Shown one piece after another: positions 8,391 through 16,033 of a stretch of DNA of 55,076 nt. This DNA comes from Desulfurococcales archaeon (GTDB taxonomy: Archaea; Thermoproteota; Thermoprotei_A; Sulfolobales; NBVN01). Positions within the stretch are counted from its first letter, which is position 1. Each line of letters starts with the position of its first letter. The stretch lies in assembly GCA_026986435.1 (NCBI GenBank), contig JALSOP010000037.1, forward strand, positions 1 through 55,076, given 5' to 3'. The translations under genes and the position numbers were made by a program. The notes beneath the pieces are model-generated. The model saw only the letters and a program-made list of their open reading frames with translations, made no database searches and had not been told where the DNA came from.

Positions 8391-9329
8391 ATGGTGAGGT
8401 TCTGCGTCAGATGCGGTGCAGAAGAGAAAGAGGGTTTCCCGATAATCGATGGTCTCTGCCCCAGATGCTTTGTTAAGGAGAGGAAGATAGTCGAGCTCCC
8501 GCCCAAGATCGAGGTCACGTTATGTCCCTCCTGCGGGAGCACCCTCCTGAGAGGGAAATGGGTATTCATCAGCGACAGCGTTGAGGAGATAGTTGAGACG
8601 ATTATCAACGAGGTCTTCATAAGGAGGGCGAACACGTACCCTGGTTTTGAGGACGTGTTTGCTGAGGTGAAGGAATTAACGGATACGACGGCGCGCATCC
8701 TTGTTGCCGGTTCTTACAAAGGGGCTCTAGTGTCTCAGGAGGCACTGATAAACGTGCTGGTAAAGAAGAGGCTCTGCCCGAGATGCATGAAGATAAAGAG
8801 CGGGCACTTCGAGGCAGAGATGCAGATTAGGACCATGGCACCGCTCAGGGGTGAGTGGTCGAGGCGATTCGTCTCGGATGTGCAGAGCATGAGGCGGCTG
8901 CAGGAGTCTGTGGTTGACGTTAAGGAGGTGAAGAACGGCGTCGATGTGAAGGTTCTAGACCAGAGGGCCGCGATGAAGCTAGCCAACTACCTGAAGAGGG
9001 TCTTCGGGGCTAAGGTCGTGTCGACGTGGAAGGACGCCGGATACAGGAGCGGTAAGAAGCACTCAAAGCTCACGGTCTCCGTTAGGTTGCCAGGCCTCAT
9101 AGAGGGGGACGTGATAGAGCTGGGCGGTAGGTTGGCTGTTATCGTAGCGTTCTACGGCTCCAAGATGGTGGTTAAGTTCTTGGACACTGGTGAGGAGGCG
9201 ACGGTCAGCCTGCAAAGGGCTTGGGCTGAGGGGCTACGGTACCTTACCGAGAAGGAGTACGTTATTAGGGAGGAGGGTGATAAGCGATACCTCCTTTATA
9301 AGGGTAGAGCGTATATCATGGATAGGTGA
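8391..9329 (+). CDS. NMD3-like 50S export/assembly factor
   Basis: A 312-residue archaeal NMD3. Four CxxC pairs are visible: C5/C8, C23/C26, C45/C48 and a later CPRC near residue 129, matching the zinc-rich N-terminal half of the family; the C-terminal half carries the OB- and SH3-like folds (VRLPGLIEGDVIELGGRLAVIVAFYGSKMV). Eukaryotic NMD3 binds the late 60S subunit and adapts it for export; archaeal forms are thought to act in large-subunit maturation. It lies between DUF424 and aIF1A with 14- and 4-base gaps. Confidence 0.88.
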   Translation: MVRFCVRCGAEEKEGFPIIDGLCPRCFVKERKIVELPPKIEVTLCPSCGSTLLRGKWVFISDSVEEIVETIINEVFIRRANTYPGFEDVFAEVKELTDTTARILVAGSYKGALVSQEALINVLVKKRLCPRCMKIKSGHFEAEMQIRTMAPLRGEWSRRFVSDVQSMRRLQESVVDVKEVKNGVDVKVLDQRAAMKLANYLKRVFGAKVVSTWKDAGYRSGKKHSKLTVSVRLPGLIEGDVIELGGRLAVIVAFYGSKMVVKFLDTGEEATVSLQRAWAEGLRYLTEKEYVIREEGDKRYLLYKGRAYIMDR

Positions 9330-9333
9330 TTGC

Positions 9334-9675
9334 GTGGGAAAGAAAGAAAGGAAAGAGAAGGGCAAGCGAAGCTCAGAGGACGAGTTCCTTGTGCCGAACC
9401 CAGAGGAGGGGACTATTCTCTGCATAGTTACGAGGATAGTCGGTGCTGGCTGGGTCGACGTGTTTTGCACCGACGGGAAGCAGAGGAGGGCTAGAATACC
9501 GGGTAAGCTCAGAAGGAGGATGTGGATGAGGGAGAGGGACGTCGTGCTCGTTAGTGTGTGGGAGTTCAGGGATGACCGCGGCGACGTGATCTACAGGTAC
9601 ACCAGGGATGAGAAGGAGAGGCTGATCAAGGAGGGCTACCTAGACCCAGAGTTCCTGGAGATCGAGGAGTTCTGA
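9334..9675 (+). CDS. Translation initiation factor aIF1A
   Basis: A 113-residue S1/OB-fold factor with a basic N-terminal tail (GKKERKEKGKRSS), the OB core (GTILCIVTRIVGAGWVDVFCTDGKQRRARIPGKLRRRMWMRERDVV) and an acidic C-terminus (EFLEIEEF). It binds the A site of the small subunit during initiation. I use the GTG at 9334, four bases after the NMD3 stop, because an earlier start would extend deep into NMD3; AGGTGAT at 9324-9330 overlaps the NMD3 stop and can serve as ribosome-binding site. Confidence 0.93.
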   Translation: MGKKERKEKGKRSSEDEFLVPNPEEGTILCIVTRIVGAGWVDVFCTDGKQRRARIPGKLRRRMWMRERDVVLVSVWEFRDDRGDVIYRYTRDEKERLIKEGYLDPEFLEIEEF

Positions 9676-9685
9676 GCCCTCTTGG

Positions 9686-10540
9686 GTGTTGTGTGTCTTG
9701 TCCTCAGATGACAGGCTCGAGAGAATTCTCGACCAGTACTACAGACTAACGGGGAAAGAGAAACGGAGGGTTGACAAGGACCTTTTCGAGACCGTTGAGG
9801 AGGTCTTCGACTACGCAACTGTTAAGGCAATACTCGAGCTGGTTAGGAAAAAGCAGATATACGAGTTGAAGGGCGTCGTCAGCGCAGGTAAGGAGGCGAG
9901 GGTGTACTGGGGTAAGGACTTTAAGGGCGAGGATATTGCCGTCAAGATATACCTCACGACCACAGCCGAGTTCCGAAAGGGCCTGATAAAGTACCTAGCT
10001 GGCGACCCGAGGTTCGAGATGAGGAGAATACCTAAATCGACTAAGAAGCTGATGGAGATGTGGGCTAACAAGGAGTTCAGGAATTACAAGCTAATACATC
10101 GCGCAGGTGTCTCTGTCCCCACGCCGAGGGCCCAGCACAAGAACATACTTGTGCTTGACTTCATAGGGGAAGAGGGTGTTAGGGCGCCCCTCCTCGTGGA
10201 GACGGAACTCGAGGAAGAGGAGTACGAGAGAATATTCTGGAACGTCCTCAAGGATGTCCGTAAAATGTATGAGAGAGCGAGGCTTGTTCACGGCGACCTC
10301 AGTGAATTCAATATAATGGTGTGGCAGGGGAAGCACTACATAATAGACGTTAGCCAGGCAGTTAAGCTCGGTCACCCGAACGCAGAGGACTTCCTTGTGA
10401 GGGATCTGAGGAACCTCCGGAGGTTCTTCGATGAGGAGGTCGGTCTACAGGTACCGGAACTCAAGGACATGTATCTCTACGTCACAGGAGAGATCAGTGA
10501 AGAAGAGCTCCGGAGACGGACAACCTCATCAAACGAATAA
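9686..10540 (+). CDS. RIO-type Ser/Thr kinase Rio1
   Basis: A 284-residue Rio1 kinase. A helical N-terminal region leads into the modified phosphate loop SAGKEARVYWG (about residues 66-76), the ATP-site lysine in DIAVKIYLT, the catalytic loop LVHGDLSEFNIM (about 205-216) and the metal-binding Asp in YIIDVSQAV. Rio1 acts in the last steps of small-subunit maturation. Neighbours aIF1A and Dim2 act in the same process. Several start codons are possible at the extreme N-terminus (GTG 9686, TTG 9689, TTG 9698). Confidence 0.94.
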   Translation: MLCVLSSDDRLERILDQYYRLTGKEKRRVDKDLFETVEEVFDYATVKAILELVRKKQIYELKGVVSAGKEARVYWGKDFKGEDIAVKIYLTTTAEFRKGLIKYLAGDPRFEMRRIPKSTKKLMEMWANKEFRNYKLIHRAGVSVPTPRAQHKNILVLDFIGEEGVRAPLLVETELEEEEYERIFWNVLKDVRKMYERARLVHGDLSEFNIMVWQGKHYIIDVSQAVKLGHPNAEDFLVRDLRNLRRFFDEEVGLQVPELKDMYLYVTGEISEEELRRRTTSSNE

Positions 10541-10579
10541 TAGAGCCGTTTATCCATGAGTTAGTCGAGGGCAGAGAAT

Positions 10580-11161
10580 TTGAGCGAGGTGGGGACGAGG
10601 ATATACGTCAGAGTGCCTCTCGAGAGAGTTGGTGTGCTCGTGGGTGAGAAAGGAGAGGTACTCAGGATGCTGGAGCGGGAGCTAGGTGTCAAGGTCGTGG
10701 TGGACAGCGCGAACGGGACCGTCATCATAGAGCCAGCGGCGCCCAGGGTCTCGCCGTTCAAGCTCATGAAGGCGAAAGACTTCGTAACCGCCATAGCACT
10801 GGGCTTCAGCCCGGAAAGGGCGGAGAGACTCCTTTCCGACGACCAAGTGCTTGTGGTGATAGACCTGAAGGAGGAAGTTGGTGACTCTCCGAATCACCTG
10901 AGGAGGGTTAAGGGGAGGATAATCGGTGAGAAGGGGAAGGCGAGAAAGAACCTGGAGGAGATGACTGGCACATACATAAGCGTTTACGATGACAAGGTCG
11001 CAATAATAGGGGACTACGAGAGCGTCGAGGTAGCCAGGCAGGCTATCATGATGCTGATAGAGGGCAGGCAGCACTCAACAGTCTACAGATACCTCGAGAG
11101 GGAGCTCAGGAAGTTAAAGAAGCATCGCCTCACTGACCTCTGGTTAAGAGACGTGAAATGA
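10580..11161 (+). CDS. Dim2/Pno1-like KH-domain ribosome assembly protein
   Basis: A 193-residue protein with two KH domains. Their GxxG loops are GEKG (about residue 22, VGVLVGEKGEVL) and GEKG (about residue 115, GRIIGEKGKARKNLE). Archaeal Dim2 binds the 3' end of 16S rRNA and cooperates with Nob1 and Rio1. The gene follows rio1 by 39 bases. The start is TTG 10580; GTG 10589 is an alternative. A box C/D sRNA begins about 10 bases after its stop and may be processed from the same transcript. Confidence 0.92.
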   Translation: MSEVGTRIYVRVPLERVGVLVGEKGEVLRMLERELGVKVVVDSANGTVIIEPAAPRVSPFKLMKAKDFVTAIALGFSPERAERLLSDDQVLVVIDLKEEVGDSPNHLRRVKGRIIGEKGKARKNLEEMTGTYISVYDDKVAIIGDYESVEVARQAIMMLIEGRQHSTVYRYLERELRKLKKHRLTDLWLRDVK

Positions 11162-11171
11162 GTTCTCTACT

Positions 11172-11230
11172 AAAGTGATGACTCATTATTGGCTGAGTCC
11201 CCTAATGATGAGGGGCCAAAGCTCTGATTC
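11172..11230 (+). ncRNA. Box C/D sRNA (2'-O-methylation guide)
   Basis: All four boxes are perfect and in order: C box GTGATGA (11175-11181), D' box CTGA (11193-11196), C' box ATGATGA (11205-11211), D box CTGA (11224-11227). The guides are 11 bases (CTCATTATTGG, before D') and 12 bases (GGGGCCAAAGCT, before D), the usual archaeal size. By the D+5 rule the methylated residues would be the U in target CCAA-U-AAUGAG and the second U in AGCU-U-UGGCCCC. I cannot say which RNA holds these targets. It sits between dim2 and the tRNA-Trp gene and no protein explains it. Confidence 0.9.
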
Positions 11231-11318
11231 AGACTCTTAGGGAATAACGGCATGAATGTAACCTACCATCTCTTCGTTTAGGAAGTCAGAATTAGGAGCC
11301 CTTCACCCCTTACGGGTG

Positions 11319-11468
11319 TGGTGGGCCCGGGGGGACTTGAACCCCCGACCTACGGGTCTCTCCCAGGGGGACTCTCCTATCATCCCGCTCGCGCGGTCTT
11401 CAGACCCGTAGTGGACTGGAGCCTCGGCTCTGCCGATCCGCCGCTCTGCCTGGCTGAGCTACGGGCCC
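11319..11468 (-). tRNA. tRNA-Trp (CCA anticodon) with two introns
   Basis: Acceptor GGGCCCG/CGGGCCC, D arm GCTC/GAGC, T arm GGGGG-TTCAAGT-CCCCC, discriminator A and an encoded CCA (11319-11321). The anticodon arm is legible only after removing two introns: about 15 bases at 30/31 (11423-11437, a TCGGC-AGA-GCCGA hairpin) and 58 bases at the canonical 37/38 site (11358-11415). This gives GCGGG-CTCCAGA-CCCGT, a Trp loop, and a mature length of 74. The 37/38 site forms a clear BHB: CTCC pairs with GGAG between bulges AGT and AGA. The exact ends of intron 1 can shift by one base. Confidence 0.88.
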
Positions 11469-11542
11469 ACCAGAGGTCATCCGTTAATCGGTGGTGGTAC
11501 TGGTCTTTTATACGTTTATGCCGATGAGGAACGGGTGAGAGA

Positions 11543-11719
11543 ATGACATCCTGGAGGCTCAAGTGTACTAGGTGCGGGCGTGTGTGGGTGCTTAAGGTGA
11601 GCTATAACCTGAAGGAGATGGGCCGTATATACCATTGGTGCCCCTACTGCAGGGTAAACACCTTCCACGAAGTGATTGAGAGGGTTGAGGAGGGTTCTGA
11701 GGAGGGGACGCAGGATTAG
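11543..11719 (+). CDS. Small C4 zinc-ribbon protein, unknown function
   Basis: A 58-residue protein starting MTSWRLKCTRCGRVW, with two knuckles, CTRC (C8/C11) and CPYC (C33/C36), and an acidic tail ending EEGTQD. The ATG is preceded by GGGTGA with 5 bases between, so translation is well supported. I do not recognise the family; a nucleic-acid-binding or ribosome-associated role is only a guess from the zinc ribbon and from the neighbours (tRNA-Trp on one side, ThrRS 41 bases downstream). A TATA-like TTTTATAC at 11504-11511 may serve it and, on the other strand, the tRNA. Confidence 0.75.
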   Translation: MTSWRLKCTRCGRVWVLKVSYNLKEMGRIYHWCPYCRVNTFHEVIERVEEGSEEGTQD

Positions 11720-11760
11720 TTTATAGTTTGTTACGGATAGTAGGTGTTAGGTGCAACTAA

Positions 11761-13614
11761 TTGCGGTTACTAACGATCCATGCCGAGAAATTCTGGTTCA
11801 AGGCTAGGGAGAAGGCTCTCAAGGACGCCGAGGAACTCGTTGGTGTGCCGGGCGAGGCGAGGTCGGAGAACGCGCTCGTCGTCTTCATAAGCGTTGAGGA
11901 AGGGGACGCCAAGGGCGGCAAGGAGTTTCTGGAGCAGGTAGCGAGGAACATAGCTGAGATAGCGGAGAACGTCAAGGCGGAAACCGTAGTGCTCTACCCG
12001 TACGCGCACCTATCCAGCAGGCTCGCGCCCCCCTTCGAGGCAATGGAGGTTATGAAGTCACTGGAGGAAGCGGTTAAGTCTGTTTTCAAGGGTAAGGTGC
12101 TGAGGGCTCCCTTCGGGTGGTATAAGGCCTTCGAAATCAAGTGCTTGGGTCACCCACTCTCCGAGCTCTCCAGGGAGCTTAAGCCGGGCGCCGTAAAGCG
12201 TGTCGCGATAGAGAAGGAGTACTTCATACTGACCCCGGATGGCGGCCTCTACAGGCCGGAGGAGTACAAGTTCAAGGAGGGTGAGGAGGGGTTGAAGATA
12301 CTCGTTGATAAGGAGTACTTCAAGAAGGAGCTACCGGGGGGCAAGCCCAGGATAGTCGAGATCTGCAGGAAATTCGGCTTCGAGTGGGAGCCGATGTCCG
12401 ACGCTGGCCACATGAGGTACGGCCCCCACGCAACCACGATACTCGACGCAGTCATGGAGTACTCCTGGAAGGTCGCAAAACGCGTCGGGTTCCCAGTATT
12501 TAGGGTTAGGGGCACTAACATGTTCAACCTAAAGTTCCGCCCGGTGAGGGAGCATGCTGAACTCTTCGGCGACAGACTCTACGAGCTCAGGACAGACACC
12601 GGGACGATGGTCATGAGGTACGCAGCGTGCCACCAGCAGTTCGCGATGATAAAGGACTGGATAATCAGCTACAGAGACCTCCCCTTCGGCGCCTTCGAGG
12701 TAGCGGACAGCTACAGGTACGAGCAGAGCGGCGAGGTCATGCTGTGCTTCAGGTTGAGGAAGTTCTTCATGCCGGACCTCCACGTATTCAACAGGGACCT
12801 GGAGCAGGCCATGGAGACCGCGAAGAGGGTTCAGGAGGTGATACTCGAGGAGGTAGCTAAGGTCGGGCAGGACTACTGGGCTATCTATAACGTCACCCGA
12901 GACTTCTTCGATGAGCACAGAGACTACATCATAGAGCTGATAAGGAGGGAGGGGAGGCCCGCCCTCATAGAGGTGTTGCCAGCAGGGATCTATTACTGGG
13001 TCCTCAACATCGAGTATAACATAATCGACGTACTTGGGAGGCCGAGGGAGATAGCCACATTCCAGATAGACATCGGTAACGCCAAAAGGTTCGGCATAAG
13101 GTACGTTGATGAGGAGGGCAACGAGAGATACCCCGTGATAATACACACGGCGCTGATAGGCGGTGTCGAGAGGTATATATACATGGTGTTCGACGCAGCT
13201 GTTAAGCAGGAAGCTAGTGGGAAGACCCCGACGATACCGGTGTGGCTCGCCCCGATACAGGTGAGGGTCATACCCGTAAGCAGGAACCACCTCAGCTATG
13301 CCGAGGAGGTGCTTCAGAAGCTTAAGGAGGAGGGGGTACGCGCCGACCTAGATGACAGGGACCTAGGCCTTGGCAAGAAGATCAGGGAGGCGGGTATCGA
13401 GTGGATCCCATACATAGTGGTGGTTGGTGACAGGGAGGTGAGCACGGGAACTGTGAACGTGAGGATCCGCGGCACCAGGGAGCAGGTATCCATGAAGGTT
13501 GACGACCTCATCGAGAGAATTAAGAAGGATGTGAGGGGCTACCCGCGGGTCGACTCAGCCTTACCCGACCACCTCTCCAGGCGCCCGACCCTCCACTACC
13601 TCCGCGGCCTGTAA
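11761..13614 (+). CDS. thrS: Threonyl-tRNA synthetase (archaeal type)
   Basis: A 617-residue class II synthetase. The N-terminal domain (MRLLTIHAEKFWFKAREKA, to about residue 140) is the D-aminoacyl-deacylase-like editing domain of archaeal ThrRS, not the bacterial TGS/N2 pair. The catalytic core contains RYAACHQQF, with the zinc-ligand Cys, and SYRYEQSGEVMLCFRLRKFFMPDLHVF; the anticodon-binding domain forms the last about 110 residues. It charges tRNA-Thr, two isoacceptors of which are in this window (5682-5758 and 49158-49234). The start is TTG 11761. Confidence 0.96.
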   Translation: MRLLTIHAEKFWFKAREKALKDAEELVGVPGEARSENALVVFISVEEGDAKGGKEFLEQVARNIAEIAENVKAETVVLYPYAHLSSRLAPPFEAMEVMKSLEEAVKSVFKGKVLRAPFGWYKAFEIKCLGHPLSELSRELKPGAVKRVAIEKEYFILTPDGGLYRPEEYKFKEGEEGLKILVDKEYFKKELPGGKPRIVEICRKFGFEWEPMSDAGHMRYGPHATTILDAVMEYSWKVAKRVGFPVFRVRGTNMFNLKFRPVREHAELFGDRLYELRTDTGTMVMRYAACHQQFAMIKDWIISYRDLPFGAFEVADSYRYEQSGEVMLCFRLRKFFMPDLHVFNRDLEQAMETAKRVQEVILEEVAKVGQDYWAIYNVTRDFFDEHRDYIIELIRREGRPALIEVLPAGIYYWVLNIEYNIIDVLGRPREIATFQIDIGNAKRFGIRYVDEEGNERYPVIIHTALIGGVERYIYMVFDAAVKQEASGKTPTIPVWLAPIQVRVIPVSRNHLSYAEEVLQKLKEEGVRADLDDRDLGLGKKIREAGIEWIPYIVVVGDREVSTGTVNVRIRGTREQVSMKVDDLIERIKKDVRGYPRVDSALPDHLSRRPTLHYLRGL

Positions 13615-13701
13615 ATGACCTCGAGAATTTTCTGAATAAACAATTTTTCGAGTGTTTATAGCCCTTCAAATAAGTAACATACAGTAGGGACGGTGGTCTG
13701 T

Positions 13702-14667
13702 ATGAGTGAGGCAAAAGAGGAGAGGCCTGTCATGAGGCTCGAGGACCTGGGGCTGAGCCCGACGATAGTTAGGAAGCTGAAGGAGGCAGGCTACAAGACC
13801 ATAGAGGCTGTCGCCGTAGCGAACGTCAACGACCTAGCCAGCATCCTTGGGGTGCCGATAAACACCGTGCAGAAAATCGTGAATAAGGCCCGGGACGCCC
13901 TAGGCCTGAGGTTCAAGACGGCGCTCGAGCTGAAGCAGGAGTCTAAGAATATAGGGAGAATAACCACTGGGTCAAAGAGGCTGGATGAGCTTCTCGGCGG
14001 TGGCGTAGAGACCAGGACGATAACGGAGTTCTATGGCGAGTTCGGTACCGGGAAGACACAGATATGTATGCAACTGTCCGTCAACGTCCAGCTACCGCCC
14101 GAGGAGGGCGGGCTGAGCGGCAAGGCCCTCTACATTGATACGGAGGGCACCTTCAGGTGGGAGAGGATCGAGAAGATGGCAAGAGCTGTGGGCCTGGACC
14201 CCGACGAGGCAATGAAGAACATAATAGTGGCTAGGGCGATAAGCACGGATCACCAGATAGCGATAGTCAACGAGGCCATGGAACTCATACCGAGGGAGAA
14301 CATCAGGCTACTTGTGATAGACTCTGTGACGAGCCACTTCAGGGCCGAGTACCCCGGCAGGGAGAACCTAGCGGTGAGGCAGCAGCGCCTCAATCAGCAC
14401 CTACATCAGCTAGCGAGGATAGCCGAGGTCTACAACGTGGCGGTGGTAGTGACCAATCAGGTAATGGCGAGGCCCGACGTGTTCTACGGGGACCCGACCC
14501 AGGCCGTTGGCGGCCACGTACTCGCTCACGCGCCCGGCGTTAGGGTGCAGCTGAGGAAGGCCAGGGGCAACAGGAGGATAGCGAGGATCGTTGACGCCCC
14601 GCATCTGCCGGAGGGCGAGGCAGTATTCCTAATAACGGACGAGGGCATCAGGGACGTGGAGGAATGA
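13702..14667 (+). CDS. radA: DNA recombinase RadA
   Basis: A RadA of 321 residues from the ATG at 13702. The N-terminal HhH domain ([24 protein letters not shown]) is followed by the polymerisation motif region and the RecA core with Walker A GEFGTGKT (residues 112-119) and Walker [10 protein letters not shown]. It catalyses strand exchange in homologous recombination. A GTG nine bases upstream would add three residues, but GGTGGTC at 13692-13698 fits better as its ribosome-binding site. TATA-like GTTTATAGC lies near 13656. The prepilin peptidase gene begins 8 bases after the stop. Confidence 0.97.
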   Translation: MSEAKEERPVMRLEDLGLSPTIVRKLKEAGYKTIEAVAVANVNDLASILGVPINTVQKIVNKARDALGLRFKTALELKQESKNIGRITTGSKRLDELLGGGVETRTITEFYGEFGTGKTQICMQLSVNVQLPPEEGGLSGKALYIDTEGTFRWERIEKMARAVGLDPDEAMKNIIVARAISTDHQIAIVNEAMELIPRENIRLLVIDSVTSHFRAEYPGRENLAVRQQRLNQHLHQLARIAEVYNVAVVVTNQVMARPDVFYGDPTQAVGGHVLAHAPGVRVQLRKARGNRRIARIVDAPHLPEGEAVFLITDEGIRDVEE

Positions 14668-14674
14668 GAGCCCC

Positions 14675-15400
14675 TTGCCGCTCAGCCCCGACATCGTCAC
14701 AGCGATCCCGGTAGCGGCAACTCTCACGTACGCGACGTATAGGGACCTCAAATATAGGGACATACCAGAATTGACATGGGTTCCGGCAGCAGTATTCGTT
14801 ATCGCGTATAATGTATACCTTGGTAGGTATGAGCCGATCCATACAATATTCTCGTTCTTGCCTGCTATAGCATTACTTGCCATGGCTTTCCTTGACCTAA
14901 TTGGTGGAGCGGATGCCCTGGCAATGCTCCTAATAGCTGCAGCCCACCCAAGCTTCCTTGTGCTTCCCATCTCGTTGCTTACGGTGGCTCTCTCGGTTAT
15001 TCCGCCTCTGGCGTTAATTATTTACTACCTTGTCCTGAACCTCGTCCATAAGGAGGAGCTGGACAGGCTTGGCTGCGTTGAAGGTTCAAAGAAACCGTTG
15101 CTGTTCATGGGGAGGCCCTTAAGTGTGAGCGACTATCTCAAGTCGAAGTACCTGTTCCTTCTCACAGTGCCCACAGAGAGGGGGTTCCGTTGCAGCGTGT
15201 CGGCCGATGTCGACATAGACTTTGAGCAGGAGAAGAGGATTGTTATGGACGCTGTGAGGAAGGGGATAATATCGGAGGACTCGCTTGTGTGGGTATCGCC
15301 GGCCCTACCTCACATAGCCTTCATATTCGTCGGTTACATAATCTCTCTCCTCATACCTCAGGATTTCCTGCTCACCCTATTCCTCAGGAGGGGGCAGTGA
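14675..15400 (+). CDS. Type IV prepilin/prearchaellin peptidase (A24 family)
   Basis: A 241-residue polytopic membrane protein. The two catalytic aspartates of A24 peptidases are present: D24 in YRDLKYRDIP (first membrane segment) and D80 in LIGGADAL (GxxD). Four to five hydrophobic helices precede a cytoplasmic-looking stretch (about 125-205), and one helix ends the protein. It cleaves class III signal peptides of pilins, and its obvious client here is the pilin at 44648-45088, whose RRG/VSDLIV site fits. The start is TTG 14675, 8 bases after radA; a link to recombination is positional only. Confidence 0.87.
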   Translation: MPLSPDIVTAIPVAATLTYATYRDLKYRDIPELTWVPAAVFVIAYNVYLGRYEPIHTIFSFLPAIALLAMAFLDLIGGADALAMLLIAAAHPSFLVLPISLLTVALSVIPPLALIIYYLVLNLVHKEELDRLGCVEGSKKPLLFMGRPLSVSDYLKSKYLFLLTVPTERGFRCSVSADVDIDFEQEKRIVMDAVRKGIISEDSLVWVSPALPHIAFIFVGYIISLLIPQDFLLTLFLRRGQ

Positions 15401-15452
15401 TGCCGGCATTGGTATAAGAACTGTTAACCACTAGATTAACTGGTGCTGATTA

Positions 15453-15947
15453 TTGAGAGTTCTATGGGCTCCATGGCGGATAGAGTATCTGCGGAAGTAT
15501 GGTGGGGGAGTGAAGAGCTGCATATTCTGCGATGCAGTGAGAGGTGACGACAGGAGTCACTATGTGGTATTCAGGAGCAGGTACAGCATAGCTATGCTGA
15601 ATATATACCCGTACAACACAGCGCACGTCATGGTGGCGCCGATACGGCACGTGCCGAGGCCAGACCTCCTCACAGAAGAGGAGATTATGGATATTCATAG
15701 GCTGGTGACGCTCGTCATGAGGGCAATAGAGGACGAGTACTCTCCCCAGGGGTTCAACATAGGCATGAACATCGGTAGGGTGGCGGGAGCTGGTATAGAG
15801 GCCCACATGCACATACACATAGTCCCCCGCTGGAATGGGGACACGAACTTCATGCCGGTAATAGCTGGCACGAAGGTAATGCCCGAGGACCTGGTCACTA
15901 CATGGAAGAGGATAAGGGGGGCAATACAACGCCAGCTCAGTAAGTAG
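15453..15947 (+). CDS. HIT family hydrolase
   Basis: A 164-residue histidine-triad protein. It has the N-terminal zinc-ribbon-like CIFC, the N-terminal WAPWRIEYL typical of the Ap4A-phosphorylase-like HIT branch, and the triad in AHMHIHIVPRW. Members hydrolyse or phosphorolyse nucleotide-P-X bonds such as Ap4A or AMP-lysine. The start is TTG 15453 after GGTGCTGAT. It stands upstream of the carbamoyltransferase cluster with its own spacing and is probably not part of it. Confidence 0.88.
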   Translation: MRVLWAPWRIEYLRKYGGGVKSCIFCDAVRGDDRSHYVVFRSRYSIAMLNIYPYNTAHVMVAPIRHVPRPDLLTEEEIMDIHRLVTLVMRAIEDEYSPQGFNIGMNIGRVAGAGIEAHMHIHIVPRWNGDTNFMPVIAGTKVMPEDLVTTWKRIRGAIQRQLSK

Positions 15948-16033
15948 GCTGGCCCTTCCTTTATATCACGTCAGAATCAACTCAAACCTTTATGATGTTA
16001 GGAAGCATATCATCTATGAGGGGTTAAATAGCC

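Noticed and set aside
11358-11415. CTGA and GATGATA strings inside the tRNA-Trp intron, suggesting an intron-encoded C/D guide as in euryarchaea.
   Set aside because: The D-like box comes before the C-like box, the C box is imperfect, and no second pair with guide spacing exists, so a C/D RNA is not supported.
12529-13290. Long minus-strand open frame inside thrS (and similar long frames opposite sufB, ileS, glyS and carbamoyltransferase genes).
   Set aside because: They mirror strongly coding plus-strand genes with good motifs, have low-complexity or Tyr/His/Val-rich products and no ribosome-binding sites; they are shadows.
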